Origin: Armatimonadota bacterium
GTDB taxonomy: Bacteria; Armatimonadota; UBA5829; DTLH01
Direction of reading: 5' to 3'
DNA: 64,000 nt
Assembly: GCA_029551395.1 (NCBI GenBank)
Contig: JAKPFN010000147.1
Location: forward strand, 1-64,000
This document shows, one piece after another, positions 26,968-35,502 of this stretch (the first letter of the stretch is position 1; the number at the start of each line of letters is the position of its first letter). A program made the translations under genes and the position numbers. Below the pieces are notes generated by a model. The model searched no databases and had not been told where the DNA came from. It was given only the letters and a program-made list of their open reading frames with translations.

Positions 26968-28222
26968 TATATCCGCGCACAATTGCATCTGTCATCCTGG
27001 CTATGCGGACCATCTCCTTTACATCGTGAACTCTGATTATGTTCGCACCAGATGCTACGGATAATGCAACAGTCGCTGCAGTACCTTCCATCCTTTCTTC
27101 AGGTGGCAATCCACCAAGAACGTGCCCTATGGTCGATTTACGGGATGTGCCAACAAGAATCGGTCTTCCGAGACTCTTAAACTCATCCAACCGGCGCAGT
27201 ATCTCCAGGTTGTGTTCAACTTTTTTGCCGAAACCTATACCAGGATCGACAATGATCATTTTCTCATCGACACCAGCATCAACTGCCTCAGCAGTGCATC
27301 TTACCAGATAGTCGGTGATTTCACCCATAAGATCCTTATATGTTGGATCTTTCTGCATATCACGCGGTGTTCCCTTGATGTGCATAATAACCACCGGGCA
27401 GCGTCTTTCAGCAGCAAGTTTCTTCATGTCTGGATCAAAGGTCATACCGCTTATATCATTGATGATGCTGGCACCAGCATCTAAAGCGGCTTGTGCTGTC
27501 GCGGCATGGTAGGTGTCGATAGATATTGGCTTATCAGTCTGTGCTGCAATCTCTTTGATGACCGGAACAACACGGTCTATCTCTTCTTCTGTTGATACCG
27601 GCTCACTGCCAGGCCGGGTAGATTCTCCGCCGACATCTATTATATCTGCCCCCTGCTCTATCATATCCAGCGCATGTTTTACCGCTGCCTGTCTATCCAA
27701 AAAGGTGCCGCCATCTGAGAAAGAATCAGGAGTCACATTAAGAATGCCCATTACAAGCGTTCTTTTATGGAGTTCAGCATACATCCAGCGAATTTTGGGA
27801 TCCGAAATATCTTCGGTAAGCGGAGGAACCGGTCCTTCATCAAACAGTGCAAGAACCGTCTCGATTTCTGCCGCTACATTTGGCCCGGCGATATCATCTG
27901 TAGAAACGGCGCGGACGGCATGACTGAAATGCTTCCGGCTGCCGATGAGAATAACATCGCTCTGCTCTCCCATACCAATCATAGATTCGCGGCTGATTGC
28001 CACATCTCCACCAGCAGATAAAAATGCCTCTTTCAGCACATGCGCCAGTGCTGAATCAACATTATACAGTTTTACAGCATAACACCGCGACTTTGGCAAC
28101 ATCAGCCGAACGCCTTTCTCAGCCGAACCAATCATCAGCAGTTCAGCAGCAAGGTCTTCATCAGTCGTTAAACTCAACACTCGCGGTTTGTGCTTCAACC
28201 CCCGACTCACAGACTCATACAT
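26960..28222 (-). CDS. folP: Dihydropteroate synthase with N-terminal extension
   Basis: The product is 420 residues, about 140 longer than a standalone enzyme. It condenses 6-hydroxymethyl-dihydropterin diphosphate with p-aminobenzoate in folate synthesis. The pterin-binding core begins at about residue 159 with MGILNVTPDSFSDGG, then DVGGESTRPGS, INDISG, MHIKGTPRDMQ, DPGIGFGK and GTSRKS. The extra N-terminal domain (about 10-145) is found with DHPS in some anaerobes and archaea. It has a Rossmann-like pattern of short strands and helices (SDVILIGSRKHF) and no known activity. It stands alone, without other fol genes. Confidence 0.92.
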   Translation of the reverse strand: MYESVSRGLKHKPRVLSLTTDEDLAAELLMIGSAEKGVRLMLPKSRCYAVKLYNVDSALAHVLKEAFLSAGGDVAISRESMIGMGEQSDVILIGSRKHFSHAVRAVSTDDIAGPNVAAEIETVLALFDEGPVPPLTEDISDPKIRWMYAELHKRTLVMGILNVTPDSFSDGGTFLDRQAAVKHALDMIEQGADIIDVGGESTRPGSEPVSTEEEIDRVVPVIKEIAAQTDKPISIDTYHAATAQAALDAGASIINDISGMTFDPDMKKLAAERRCPVVIMHIKGTPRDMQKDPTYKDLMGEITDYLVRCTAEAVDAGVDEKMIIVDPGIGFGKKVEHNLEILRRLDEFKSLGRPILVGTSRKSTIGHVLGGLPPEERMEGTAATVALSVASGANIIRVHDVKEMVRIARMTDAIVRGYIR

Positions 28223-28280
28223 AATTAAAAGACTCCCTCAACCGAACCAGTTAAGCAAATAATCCATACATTCCTGCTTG

Positions 28281-28730
28281 TTATTTAGGGATTATCTGGC
28301 TGAGGCTCATACCCTCAGGCTCCAATCTCAGCATATCCACCAAATTCTCAGCTTCAAGTTCATTTAGTATATCATCCGAGATAATTTCACCTTCATGCAG
28401 GATGATTTTGTTGTCCTTTGAAATAATTTGCGTAGCAGATCTCTTTCCCACGGCAATTTTTCGCTGCTCAGGAGTAAGAATAACAACATTTCCAAATGGT
28501 TTTACAGCAATATCTCTAGCTTGGGCAAACACTTCAGCGCCATAAACATCAGCTAATACTCCCAAATGGTGCAACCTATCGATAACTGCGCTATCAAAGA
28601 CGTCACCAGGGCGCAGGATAATTTCCCCCTGGAAATCTCCAACTGTAGAATGTGACCTTTTGCCTTTGAGCCAATTGATTCTACTTCTATCAAGGACTCC
28701 AAGTGCATCTCCCATTAACATGATTTTCAC
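28281..28730 (-). CDS. Hypothetical protein with internal repeat
   Basis: The product is 149 residues with a good ribosome site (AGAGGTG). I do not recognise a family. It contains two related segments of about 28 residues: EIILRPGDVFDSAVIDRLHHLGVLADV (about 36-62) and KIILHEGEIISDDILNELEAENLVDML (about 106-132). Each is a short beta turn followed by a helix, and a helical linker lies between them. There is no signal peptide or membrane segment, so it is cytoplasmic. It follows folP's start by about 60 bases on the same strand. Confidence 0.7.
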   Translation of the reverse strand: MKIMLMGDALGVLDRSRINWLKGKRSHSTVGDFQGEIILRPGDVFDSAVIDRLHHLGVLADVYGAEVFAQARDIAVKPFGNVVILTPEQRKIAVGKRSATQIISKDNKIILHEGEIISDDILNELEAENLVDMLRLEPEGMSLSQIIPK

Positions 28731-28897
28731 CTCTTTTGGTTTTTAAATCCATGAGCATGGTGCCCTTGAAATCTGCAGTACAAACAAAATAGTCGGCTGC
28801 CAGGTTTGTATCTATTCAAGGTTTACTTTATCACTCTGGCCTGTGTTTTTACATCACATTACTTGAACGCGTTTCAGGGTCTCATTCTTGTAAAGAG

Positions 28898-28918
28898 ATG
28901 CCGAATCAAGTTCGGCAT
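28898..28918. repeat. Short palindromic element in a 325-base intergenic stretch
   Basis: ATGCCGAA-tcaag-TTCGGCAT forms an 8-bp hairpin, followed by GACGG. This pattern resembles short dispersed palindromic elements seen between genes in many bacteria, but only one copy was noticed here. The rest of 28731..29055 holds no gene that I can support. Confidence 0.4.
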
Positions 28919-29055
28919 GACGGATAATTCATCATGGAATCAAATGCGATCAATTGATTTACATGACATAATAACAAAGCGTAGTGGTTCAAGGAGAATT
29001 AGACTAAGAGCAGTTCGATTGATAAAAAGAACGCTAACGGCGTAGTTCTTAACGT

Positions 29056-29325
29056 TCAAGAATCTCCGTGGCATGGTTTGTCACTGCACCGATTTTCATG
29101 TCTACAGCACGGTGATTCACGATTACATTTGGGGTTTTTACAATCACTGGCGTAATCGTTTACATGGAATCCGCTTCCTTTGAACATGATACCTCCGCCG
29201 GTTCCCATCAGTCGGCGAGTCGATCCACCACATTCAGGACAGATTGATATCGGATCATCAGTCATTTTTTGGAAGCATTCGAAATTGTGCCCGCAAGTCA
29301 GGCACTCGTATTCATAAGTAGGCAT
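29056..29325 (-). CDS. FmdB-family zinc-ribbon protein
   Basis: The product is 89 residues. The first 42 form the FmdB ribbon: MPTYEYECLTCGHNFECFQ, then ICPECGGSTRRL, the two CxxC pairs of the fold, and FKGSGFHVNDY closes the conserved region. The tail is unusually rich in Cys and His (CKNPKCNRESPCCRHENRCSDKPCHGD) and may bind a second metal. FmdB proteins were named as putative regulators of formamidase, but their general role is unsettled. It lies downstream of the ferredoxin gene on the same strand. Confidence 0.88.
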   Translation of the reverse strand: MPTYEYECLTCGHNFECFQKMTDDPISICPECGGSTRRLMGTGGGIMFKGSGFHVNDYASDCKNPKCNRESPCCRHENRCSDKPCHGDS

Positions 29326-29340
29326 AATAATAGTAGAATG

Positions 29341-29368
29341 CCCTGGGCACAGGTATACGTACCCAGGG
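29341..29368 (-). terminator. Hairpin between ferredoxin and fmdB
   Basis: CCCTGGG at 29341 pairs with CCCAGGG at 29362, giving a 7-bp GC-rich stem just downstream of the ferredoxin stop. On the minus strand it is followed by CATTCTACTATTATT, a poor T-run. It may act as a weak terminator or a processing hairpin. Confidence 0.4.
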
Positions 29369-29384
29369 GCTAATTCAGATCTCC

Positions 29385-29555
29385 TTACGGAAGCTCAAGT
29401 GCACCATTCGGACATGAATCAGCGCAAACGCCACAGTCGATGCATTCGTCTGAGACTTTGGCTTTCTCATTCTCGATTGCGATCGCGGCAGTCGGGCATA
29501 CTTCTGTGCAATCACCGCAACCAGTGCATTTTGCTTCGTCAACGTTGATGGCCAT
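29385..29555 (-). CDS. Two-cluster [4Fe-4S] ferredoxin, 56 residues
   Basis: This gene is too short for the ORF track. Translating the minus strand from the ATG at 29555 gives MAINVDEAKCTGCGDCTEVC, then CIDCGVCADSC near the C-terminus, ending NGALELP. Both CxxCxxCxxxCP motifs are intact, so it should carry two [4Fe-4S] clusters and act as a low-potential electron carrier in the cytoplasm. AAGGAG stands upstream of the start. Ferredoxins of this clostridial type serve oxidoreductases, radical SAM enzymes or hydrogenases; the partner is not evident here. Confidence 0.93.
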   Translation of the reverse strand: MAINVDEAKCTGCGDCTEVCPTAAIAIENEKAKVSDECIDCGVCADSCPNGALELP

Positions 29556-29601
29556 CCAACTTCTCCTTAGCAGTTATTCATCTGAAATCTGCACCGTTCT
29601 G

Positions 29602-29680
29602 GAGTCTCTATGACTCTCAGCAATCAGGGCTGCGGTATTACTCTATCGAGTCAACCACAGCCCCGAAAACGGGTGTTTTT
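29602..29680. other. Structured intergenic segment with overlapping hairpins
   Basis: Three inverted repeats lie close together: GAGTC-tctat-GACTC near 29602, GGGCTGcGGT (29627) with ACCaCAGCCC (29654), and CCCG-aaaa-CGGG (29662-29673) followed on the plus strand by TGTTTTT. The last two overlap, so they would be mutually exclusive. They lie in the leader of the ferredoxin gene on the minus strand and after the stop of the frameshifted gene. This could be a terminator or a structured leader. No known RNA family is recognised. Confidence 0.35.
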
Positions 29681-29767
29681 CAAGTGCAGATTACACCTGA
29701 GATTGTCGCACGCAGGCCAGGGTGTTGTCAAGTCAATTCACGACTAAAATAGACGTAAGCCACAGCT

Positions 29768-31254
29768 TTATGGCAGTGTAAATTTTGCTCCACTCAGAGG
29801 CTGCCCTGTCAGGTCTGTCATCCGAATATAAAACGCCCAATCACAGGCAACATTATTCAGCTTGACCAGAAATATGTTCTTTCCTTTCTTTAGCTGAACG
29901 TCTATGGTATTCGGTTCAGTGTCAAAAGTACGGTTCCAGGGAGAATCCAATATCAGTTTCCCATCCTGCCAAATCTTCCAGCCTCCATTTCTTTGAGTGC
30001 GAATAACTGCAATCTGCTCTGTATCCGACTCAACTGCGAATGCTGCATAACAGACCTTATCAGGCTCCGTTACCCCAAGAATCCCACCTATGTTTGGATA
30101 CCTACCTGGAGCAGATGCCAGCTTCCAGATTTTCCCTCCAACTTCGCTGTTCAGTTTTGGAGAGCCTTTTGACTCATTAATATATGGATGGTTTAACCCT
30201 CCGTAAGGCTTGTCATCTCCTGGAAACGGGCCGATTACCAGATATTCTCGAACACAATCTGTCAGCCAGGGGTTATTTTCTTTATTGAAGATCGCACATT
30301 CCCGCCAAATCCTTCGGGTAATATGTTCTCTCATCTGGTGTTTATATATCGGCAACTCACCGTCTTCACCTGGTTTCCTCTTAAAACAACCTGTTCCTTC
30401 TTCATAATCTGCACCATCCGAAGTCCAATCGCCAGGGCCATCAGCAGGATAGCCATGCGCCCAGCAAATCGACATCCACACTGCGTGCAACCATTCATGC
30501 AGTTGAAGCTCGCCTGTATCATCTAAACTCCAGCCGCCACCGGTATTGTAGCCGACATAAGTCGCACCTTTGGTGTTCGGTTGGACTCCAAGCAATCAGC
30601 AAGGAAACCAAGCGGCAAACATTCACCTGGTTCACCTTCACCTACACGAGTCTTGACATAAACCATTATCGTATCGACCTCGCCATATTCGACCAGATCG
30701 GTTATAACAGGCATCACAGCATCAGGCCACGGGCAATGACCCCAGTCTTTATCGTTTACAAGAGTATTCAGCGACCTCTCGACTACCATCAATTCCCATT
30801 GAATTCTCAGGTTGCCGTCCGTATAATCCCATACCAGGTCTTCGAAACCTTTCATACCTTTGCGAATCATTTCGACTTCTTCGTCTCTAATGGTGTTAAT
30901 GGTATGGTGCTGTTTGCCATCCTTGTCAGTCCATTTGTAGTCAAGAGTGCGGATAACAAATGCTTTGACTTTCCAAACACCTGCTTTTGCGGGATCAGTG
31001 TTTGGAGCGACTTTGGGTTTGAGTTCAGCGATTTTATTCCGAAGTCCTAAGCGAGTAAGCGCGTCTGTTTTGGTGGAATCCAGAATATTCTCGTAGTGCA
31101 GCAGGGCTGCTGCATAATCCCCTTTTTTCTCTGCTTTGATTGCGGCTGCGCGTTCCTTATTGGCATCAGCAAATGGCACTGGAACTGCAACTGCCCATCC
31201 TGATAACAAAAGTGCCGTAGTTATTACGGCCAGTTTTAACAACTTATAGCACAT
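29768..31254 (-). pseudogene. Secreted HExxH protein split by a frameshift
   Basis: The two track ORFs (30523..31290 and 29768..30595) read as one protein broken near 30590-30605. The first frame gives a signal peptide (start at 31254 with AGGAGG: MCYKLLKLAVITTALLLSGWAVA) and runs to PLGFLAD. The second continues LLGVQPNTKGATYVGYNTGGGW, then LHEWLHAVWMS, an HExxH zinc-binding motif, and a C-terminal beta-sandwich opening YLVIGPFPGDD. The second frame has a stop immediately upstream of its first codon, so it is not a separate gene. A one-base deletion, or a sequencing error, is the simplest explanation. If intact it would be an exported putative metalloprotease of about 515 residues. Confidence 0.7.
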
Positions 31255-31554
31255 TACGAACCTCCTGATAGCTGCCAGGCTAACTCTCATAGAATATCAC
31301 ATTATAAATGAAGAATGAAATATAATTTCTCCGAATATTGATAATCAAATAAGCAGGTATTAATCTTGATTATGCGCGTATCAGATAATCGCTTCAAAAT
31401 GCCACTCAACGCATATGCTGTGTCAATAAGTACAGTTATACTTCATCGACTAAAATAAAATTTCGGCTTTGCAGGTTATATGACAGTAATATGCGAACAC
31501 ATCATTGTATAACAACCAGACAAGCAAGATTCGTTACAGGAGTGGAAAAGCAAA
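31255..31554. other. AT-rich divergent intergenic region, no gene seen
   Basis: This 300-base gap lies between the divergent frameshifted secreted gene and the GH2 gene. It must hold their promoters, but no pair of hexamers stands out clearly. No RNA or repeat is recognised. Confidence 0.4.
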
Positions 31555-33333
31555 ATGTTTCGACCTGAACATCCTAAACCACAATTCAGACATGACCGAT
31601 GGTTAAATCTAAACGGCACGTGGAACTTCGACTTCGATTTTGGCCTGTCCGGAGAAGAAAAAGGCTGGCATGAAGATCCTTCAGGATTAAAGAAGCAAAT
31701 AAACGTCCCATTTTGCCCGGAAAGCAAGTTGTCCGGCATCGAATATACTGATTTTATCCCGGCGGTATGGTACCATCGCTCGTTCACAATCCCTGAGGAA
31801 TGGAAAGGAAGCCATATATTTTTACATTTCGGCGCTGTCGATTATGACTGCAAGGCATGGGTGAACGGAAAACCGGTCGGGAGGCATTACGGCGGCGCAT
31901 CATCTTTTTCATTCGATATTACGGAAGCTTTAGTGGAAGGTGAAAACCAACTTGTCGTCTCTGCACGAGATGATATCCGCTCCGGCATCCAACCCACTGG
32001 GAAACAATCCACACAGTTAAAATCGCATGGCTGCGATTATACTCGCACAACAGGTATATGGCAGACTGTCTGGCTGGAAGCAAGGCCAGAAAGCCATCTT
32101 GAGTGGGTCAAGATAATCCCTGATATCGATAACGGCTGTTTTATCCTTACTCCAACAATCAAAAAGTATAAGAATGGACTTGTCTTCAAAGCCACTCTCA
32201 TTGCAGATGGCAAGGAAACTGCTTCTGTTTCATCGACTGCCGGAAGCGGGGTATCTTCAACGATTGATGTTCCTAATCCCCGTTTATGGAGTCCATCTGA
32301 CCCTTATCTCTACGATTTAAGGCTCGAGCTTATTGATAATGGCAAGATAATCGACACCGTCCACAGCTATGCAGGGCTGCGGAAGTTCCACATAGAAGGC
32401 AATAAGTTCTATTTGAACAATGAGATAATTTTCCTTCGGTTCGTCCTCGATCAGGGTTTCTATCCTGACGGGATTTGGACTGCTCCAAGCGATGATGAAC
32501 TGAGAGCCGATATTGAACGAGCAATGGCTATCGGCTTCAACGGTGCGAGACTGCACCAAAAGGTCTTCGAAGAAAGGTTCCATTATTGGGCAGATAAGCT
32601 TGGGTATCTCACCTGGGGAGAGTATTACGACTGGGGAATGGACTTTGCCAACCCGCAAGCGCTTTACAATCAGCAGAAGGAATGGAGAGAAATCGTTATT
32701 CGGGACATGAACCATCCTTCAATAGTTGCGTGGACACCATTCAATGAATCGAGCGGAGGACATAGAGCAGATCCAGAAGCACACCGTAGACTTGTCTCTG
32801 ACACTTACGATATGACTCACCAACTGGACCCTACTCGACCGGTCAACGATGCCAGCGGCTGGGTTCACGTTATAACAGATATTTATAGTATGCATAACTA
32901 CGAACAAGACCCTGAAAAATTCAGGCAGCATTATGCTGAAGTCACTCCTGATGCTCGCCGTAAGTTCTGCGTGATTATTCCTGCTTTGGATATTGGTTAT
33001 GAAGGCCAGCCATTTGTAGTAGATGAATATGGAGGAACCTGGTGGGACCCGGATGAAGCAGAAAAAGCCTCTGGAACCGACCAGAAAGCCAGTTGGGGTT
33101 ACGGAAACAGGCCTGAGTCAATTGAAGAAGTCTACAGGCGCATCGAAGGTCTTACTGCTGTACTGACTGAACACCCACACATCGCAGGCTTTGCTTACAC
33201 TCAGCTTACTGATGTCGAGCAGGAGAAAAACGGTATCTACACGTATGACCGCAGGTTGAAATTCGACAGCAACCGACTAAAAAAAGCATTCGCTGCTCCA
33301 GCAGCCATAGAAAAAGGCAAATCTAATACCTGA
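31555..33333 (+). CDS. Glycoside hydrolase family 2, intracellular
   Basis: The product is 592 residues without a signal peptide, starting at an ATG after AGGAG. Domains in order are the sugar-binding jelly roll (about 1-170: FRPEHPKPQFRHDRWLNLNGTWNF), the Ig-like middle (about 175-275), and the TIM barrel. The acid/base glutamate is in WTPFNESSG (about 396) and the nucleophile in VVDEYGG (about 490). GH2 enzymes release beta-galactose, beta-glucuronate, beta-mannose or related sugars from oligosaccharides. It resembles the exported 764-residue GH2 at 56088..58382 but lacks its C-terminal domain. The final residues AAPAAIEKGKSNT recur as a scrap at 36613..36660. Confidence 0.9.
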   Translation: MFRPEHPKPQFRHDRWLNLNGTWNFDFDFGLSGEEKGWHEDPSGLKKQINVPFCPESKLSGIEYTDFIPAVWYHRSFTIPEEWKGSHIFLHFGAVDYDCKAWVNGKPVGRHYGGASSFSFDITEALVEGENQLVVSARDDIRSGIQPTGKQSTQLKSHGCDYTRTTGIWQTVWLEARPESHLEWVKIIPDIDNGCFILTPTIKKYKNGLVFKATLIADGKETASVSSTAGSGVSSTIDVPNPRLWSPSDPYLYDLRLELIDNGKIIDTVHSYAGLRKFHIEGNKFYLNNEIIFLRFVLDQGFYPDGIWTAPSDDELRADIERAMAIGFNGARLHQKVFEERFHYWADKLGYLTWGEYYDWGMDFANPQALYNQQKEWREIVIRDMNHPSIVAWTPFNESSGGHRADPEAHRRLVSDTYDMTHQLDPTRPVNDASGWVHVITDIYSMHNYEQDPEKFRQHYAEVTPDARRKFCVIIPALDIGYEGQPFVVDEYGGTWWDPDEAEKASGTDQKASWGYGNRPESIEEVYRRIEGLTAVLTEHPHIAGFAYTQLTDVEQEKNGIYTYDRRLKFDSNRLKKAFAAPAAIEKGKSNT

Positions 33334-33346
33334 TGATTCCATATAA

Positions 33347-33389
33347 TCGAGTAGGTGAAATCGTTGTCAGACTCACCTACTCGATTTTA
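33347..33389 (+). terminator. Rho-independent terminator of the GH2 gene
   Basis: A 12-bp stem (TCGAGTAGGTGA / TCACCTACTCGA) is followed by TTTTAC, 14 bases after the GH2 stop. It marks the end of the resident gene and the beginning of the accessory island. Confidence 0.85.
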
Positions 33390-33558
33390 CATCAGCGATA
33401 ATGTTAGGTTTCTCCAAGTTTTTTTTATTAATCCGCAATCCAGTTCCTGCAAGCGAGAAGTAAAATGCATGATTTTAGATGGATTATCTGGATTGTTCCG
33501 TTCGGCTGCAGAGCTAACTTGGCAGATAACTATTAGCTATTCTATACTCAGCGTTCCC

Positions 33559-34053
33559 TCAGACTCTCTTGTTTTGGCATTCCTGATATTTGCTCAGTAT
33601 CTCTTGCCAACTGGTGAGTTCATCTGACAATTGGATTTCAACACCCTGGGTAGTCCTTAGAACATGTCCACGAATAGACAAACCTCGTTTTATTACAATA
33701 TTAAAATCGTCTATAGCCGATATATCTTTCAGGTGGAGACAAGCCCTTCCGCGTTTCATCAAATCATATACTTGAAGCTCATCTCCCTCTAAACTGTATT
33801 GCCATCTCAGAAAACGGGTAGACCAGGATTGATGTATAAATGCTACGGTTAGTAATAAGGTAACAGCAAACAAGCCCAAGATCCCAGCAACGCGAATTGG
33901 GTAGAAATGTTGAGCTATTCTTTCAGAACCAAGACTGCTAATCTCAGCATATATCTTTACTAAAAGCCAAATTGGAACCCATCCAATTAGAATTGCAAAT
34001 GCCTGATATATCTTAGGAATATCGCGGTAAGGTCTATCATATCCAAATGTCAT
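33559..34053 (-). CDS. Membrane protein, possible RHS immunity partner 2
   Basis: The product is 164 residues from the ATG at 34053, which has GGAGG seven bases upstream; the track start at 34125 lies inside the RHS tip. Two membrane helices (about 17-37 and 58-78) are followed by a soluble beta-rich C-terminal domain of about 80 residues (FLRWQYSLEGDELQVYDLMKRGRACLHLKDIS), which looks like a bacterial PH-type fold. It begins 13 bases after the RHS tip stop. By analogy with RHS systems, where the gene just behind the toxin tip encodes immunity, it is a candidate immunity protein. No homology proves this. Confidence 0.6.
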   Translation of the reverse strand: MTFGYDRPYRDIPKIYQAFAILIGWVPIWLLVKIYAEISSLGSERIAQHFYPIRVAGILGLFAVTLLLTVAFIHQSWSTRFLRWQYSLEGDELQVYDLMKRGRACLHLKDISAIDDFNIVIKRGLSIRGHVLRTTQGVEIQLSDELTSWQEILSKYQECQNKRV

Positions 34054-34066
34054 AACAGTTCCTCCG

Positions 34067-35113
34067 TTAAAACTCGGCAACAGAACCTGCAAAACTGCCA
34101 GATGCTGTCGAATATCCTCCGCCAACTATCGAAAAAAGAACCTCGTCTACAGATCCAGTCCCGCCAAATGCGCCACCAAGTGCACCGGATCCCGCACCAA
34201 GAAGTGCATATAAGAGTATATTACGTCCCTGTGCTGCAGCGACAACACCTCCAGCGATTCCACTTCCTAATCCACCAGCAATGCCACTAGCTAACATTGC
34301 ACCGAGTTTGATACCGATTTGCGCAGCTGCAGATGCTAGATACGGACCACCGAATAAAGCAGCATCTGTAGCAGCAGCACTTGCTATACCACCTATTACA
34401 AAATCACCCCAGTCCCATTGACCACTACTCCAACCGTTAACATATCCCCCGATCAAGAAAGCTGATACGAGTATGATTGCATGAACAGCAAATTTTCCGG
34501 TCAGATCCATGAGATTTGTCGGATTGTTCCTACAGTAGACAAACCAGTTCACTCCATCCTGAGCCGGGTCCTCTGATATAAACCTCCCCAAGCCTGGATC
34601 ATAATACCTTGCCCGCATATAGATAAGGCCAGTGTTACTGTCGGTTGTATGTCCCAGCTTGCCTACGAACTTGTGGCTGCTTGTGCTGCTGCTTCCTCCG
34701 AGGTCATTGCCATAGACATCCAGCCTGTTGACTCCAAGCACTGGAACACAAGGAGTATTATCGGCTTCCATGAGTACTTCCTCGCCTACCTCGGCAATCA
34801 CGCTTCCCAGGCCGTCATACAGGTACCATCTCACCACATGCCTTGATGGATTGCCTGGATCCTCGGCTGTATCATCTCTTCTATACTCTATCCCTCTTGC
34901 ACTGGTGAAATAGGTGGCTATGTTGGAGTTCTCACACCTCTCCCGAACCACAGCCTGACCATCCAGCACATATTGAGTCTCAGGACCACTGCCAACCTGA
35001 CTTGTACGCCTGAGTCCATCAGCCCCGTAGCTGAAGTAACTCGTCTGACCTCCAGATGTACACTGAACAAGCCTGTTCTGGCTGTCCCCCTTAATCGGTT
35101 CATCTGTTTTCGG
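34067..35113 (-). pseudogene. 5'-truncated RHS protein with glycine-rich membrane tip (tip 2)
   Basis: The open frame runs from about 35113 and encodes RHS core without its N-terminus: QNRLVQCTSGGQTSYFSYGADGLRR, WYLYDGLGSVIAEVGE, GLIYMRARYYDPGLGRFISEDP, and NWFVYCRNNPTNLMDLTG, the conserved end of the core. The roughly 170-residue tip that follows is strongly hydrophobic and glycine/alanine-rich (SGIAGGLGSGIAGGV), suggesting a membrane-active toxin. A stop codon lies just upstream and no credible start with a ribosome site exists, so this is a displaced C-terminal fragment. The GTG at 34969 is only the track's formal start. The next gene may be its immunity partner. Confidence 0.7.
34557..34868 (-). 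repeat. RHS core direct repeat, copy A
   Basis: About 310 bases encoding the end of the RHS core recur at 35950..36262 with only scattered differences. Within it, long runs are identical, for example around the codons for LGVNRLDVYGNDLGG. Such a shared stretch ahead of different tips is the usual substrate for recombinational tip exchange. Confidence 0.85.
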
Positions 35114-35151
35114 TTATGCCACCGAACATTCATAACGGGGGAGAAATTCAC

Positions 35152-35406
35152 TCAACTAGAATTGTGGCGATTAATCAATATATTAATCACCATACTAATC
35201 AATAAAAAATACAACGCAAACGTTAATACATAAACACGTGTTGTGTCCCTCATCAACAAAGCTATATCGAGAGAGATAACACTTACTCCTACTGCTATAA
35301 AAACAATTATTTTATCTTTAAATAGTGCCCGTCGCAGGATGAATATTACCAATACAAGTACGTTAGCTGCTATTGCGAACAACATACAAAAAACATTCAA
35401 CCCCAT
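35152..35406 (-). CDS. Small membrane protein, possible RHS immunity partner 1
   Basis: The product is 84 residues with three predicted helices (about 5-24, 31-51 and 57-78) and hardly any soluble part. GGAGAAATGCA precedes the ATG. It lies 96 bases behind RHS tip 1 and 38 bases ahead of the remnant of RHS tip 2. It has no recognised family. Its size, location and membrane nature fit an immunity protein against a membrane-active toxin, but a stand-alone hydrophobic protein cannot be excluded. Confidence 0.55.
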   Translation of the reverse strand: MGLNVFCMLFAIAANVLVLVIFILRRALFKDKIIVFIAVGVSVISLDIALLMRDTTRVYVLTFALYFLLISMVINILINRHNSS

Positions 35407-35502
35407 TGCATTTCTCCAAATGACTCATCGATATTAACTGGTTTGTAATAGTAGCATGCTACACATATATTTATTACTCATAAATCAACAGGATCCATAG
35501 TG

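Noticed and set aside
29385-29555. Idea that the ferredoxin and FmdB genes form a selenium or formamidase unit
   Set aside because: Nothing beyond adjacency supports it, and a hairpin separates the two genes.
34918-35151. 77-residue ORF upstream of RHS tip 2
   Set aside because: The RHS core reads in another frame across the same bases, so this ORF is a shadow.
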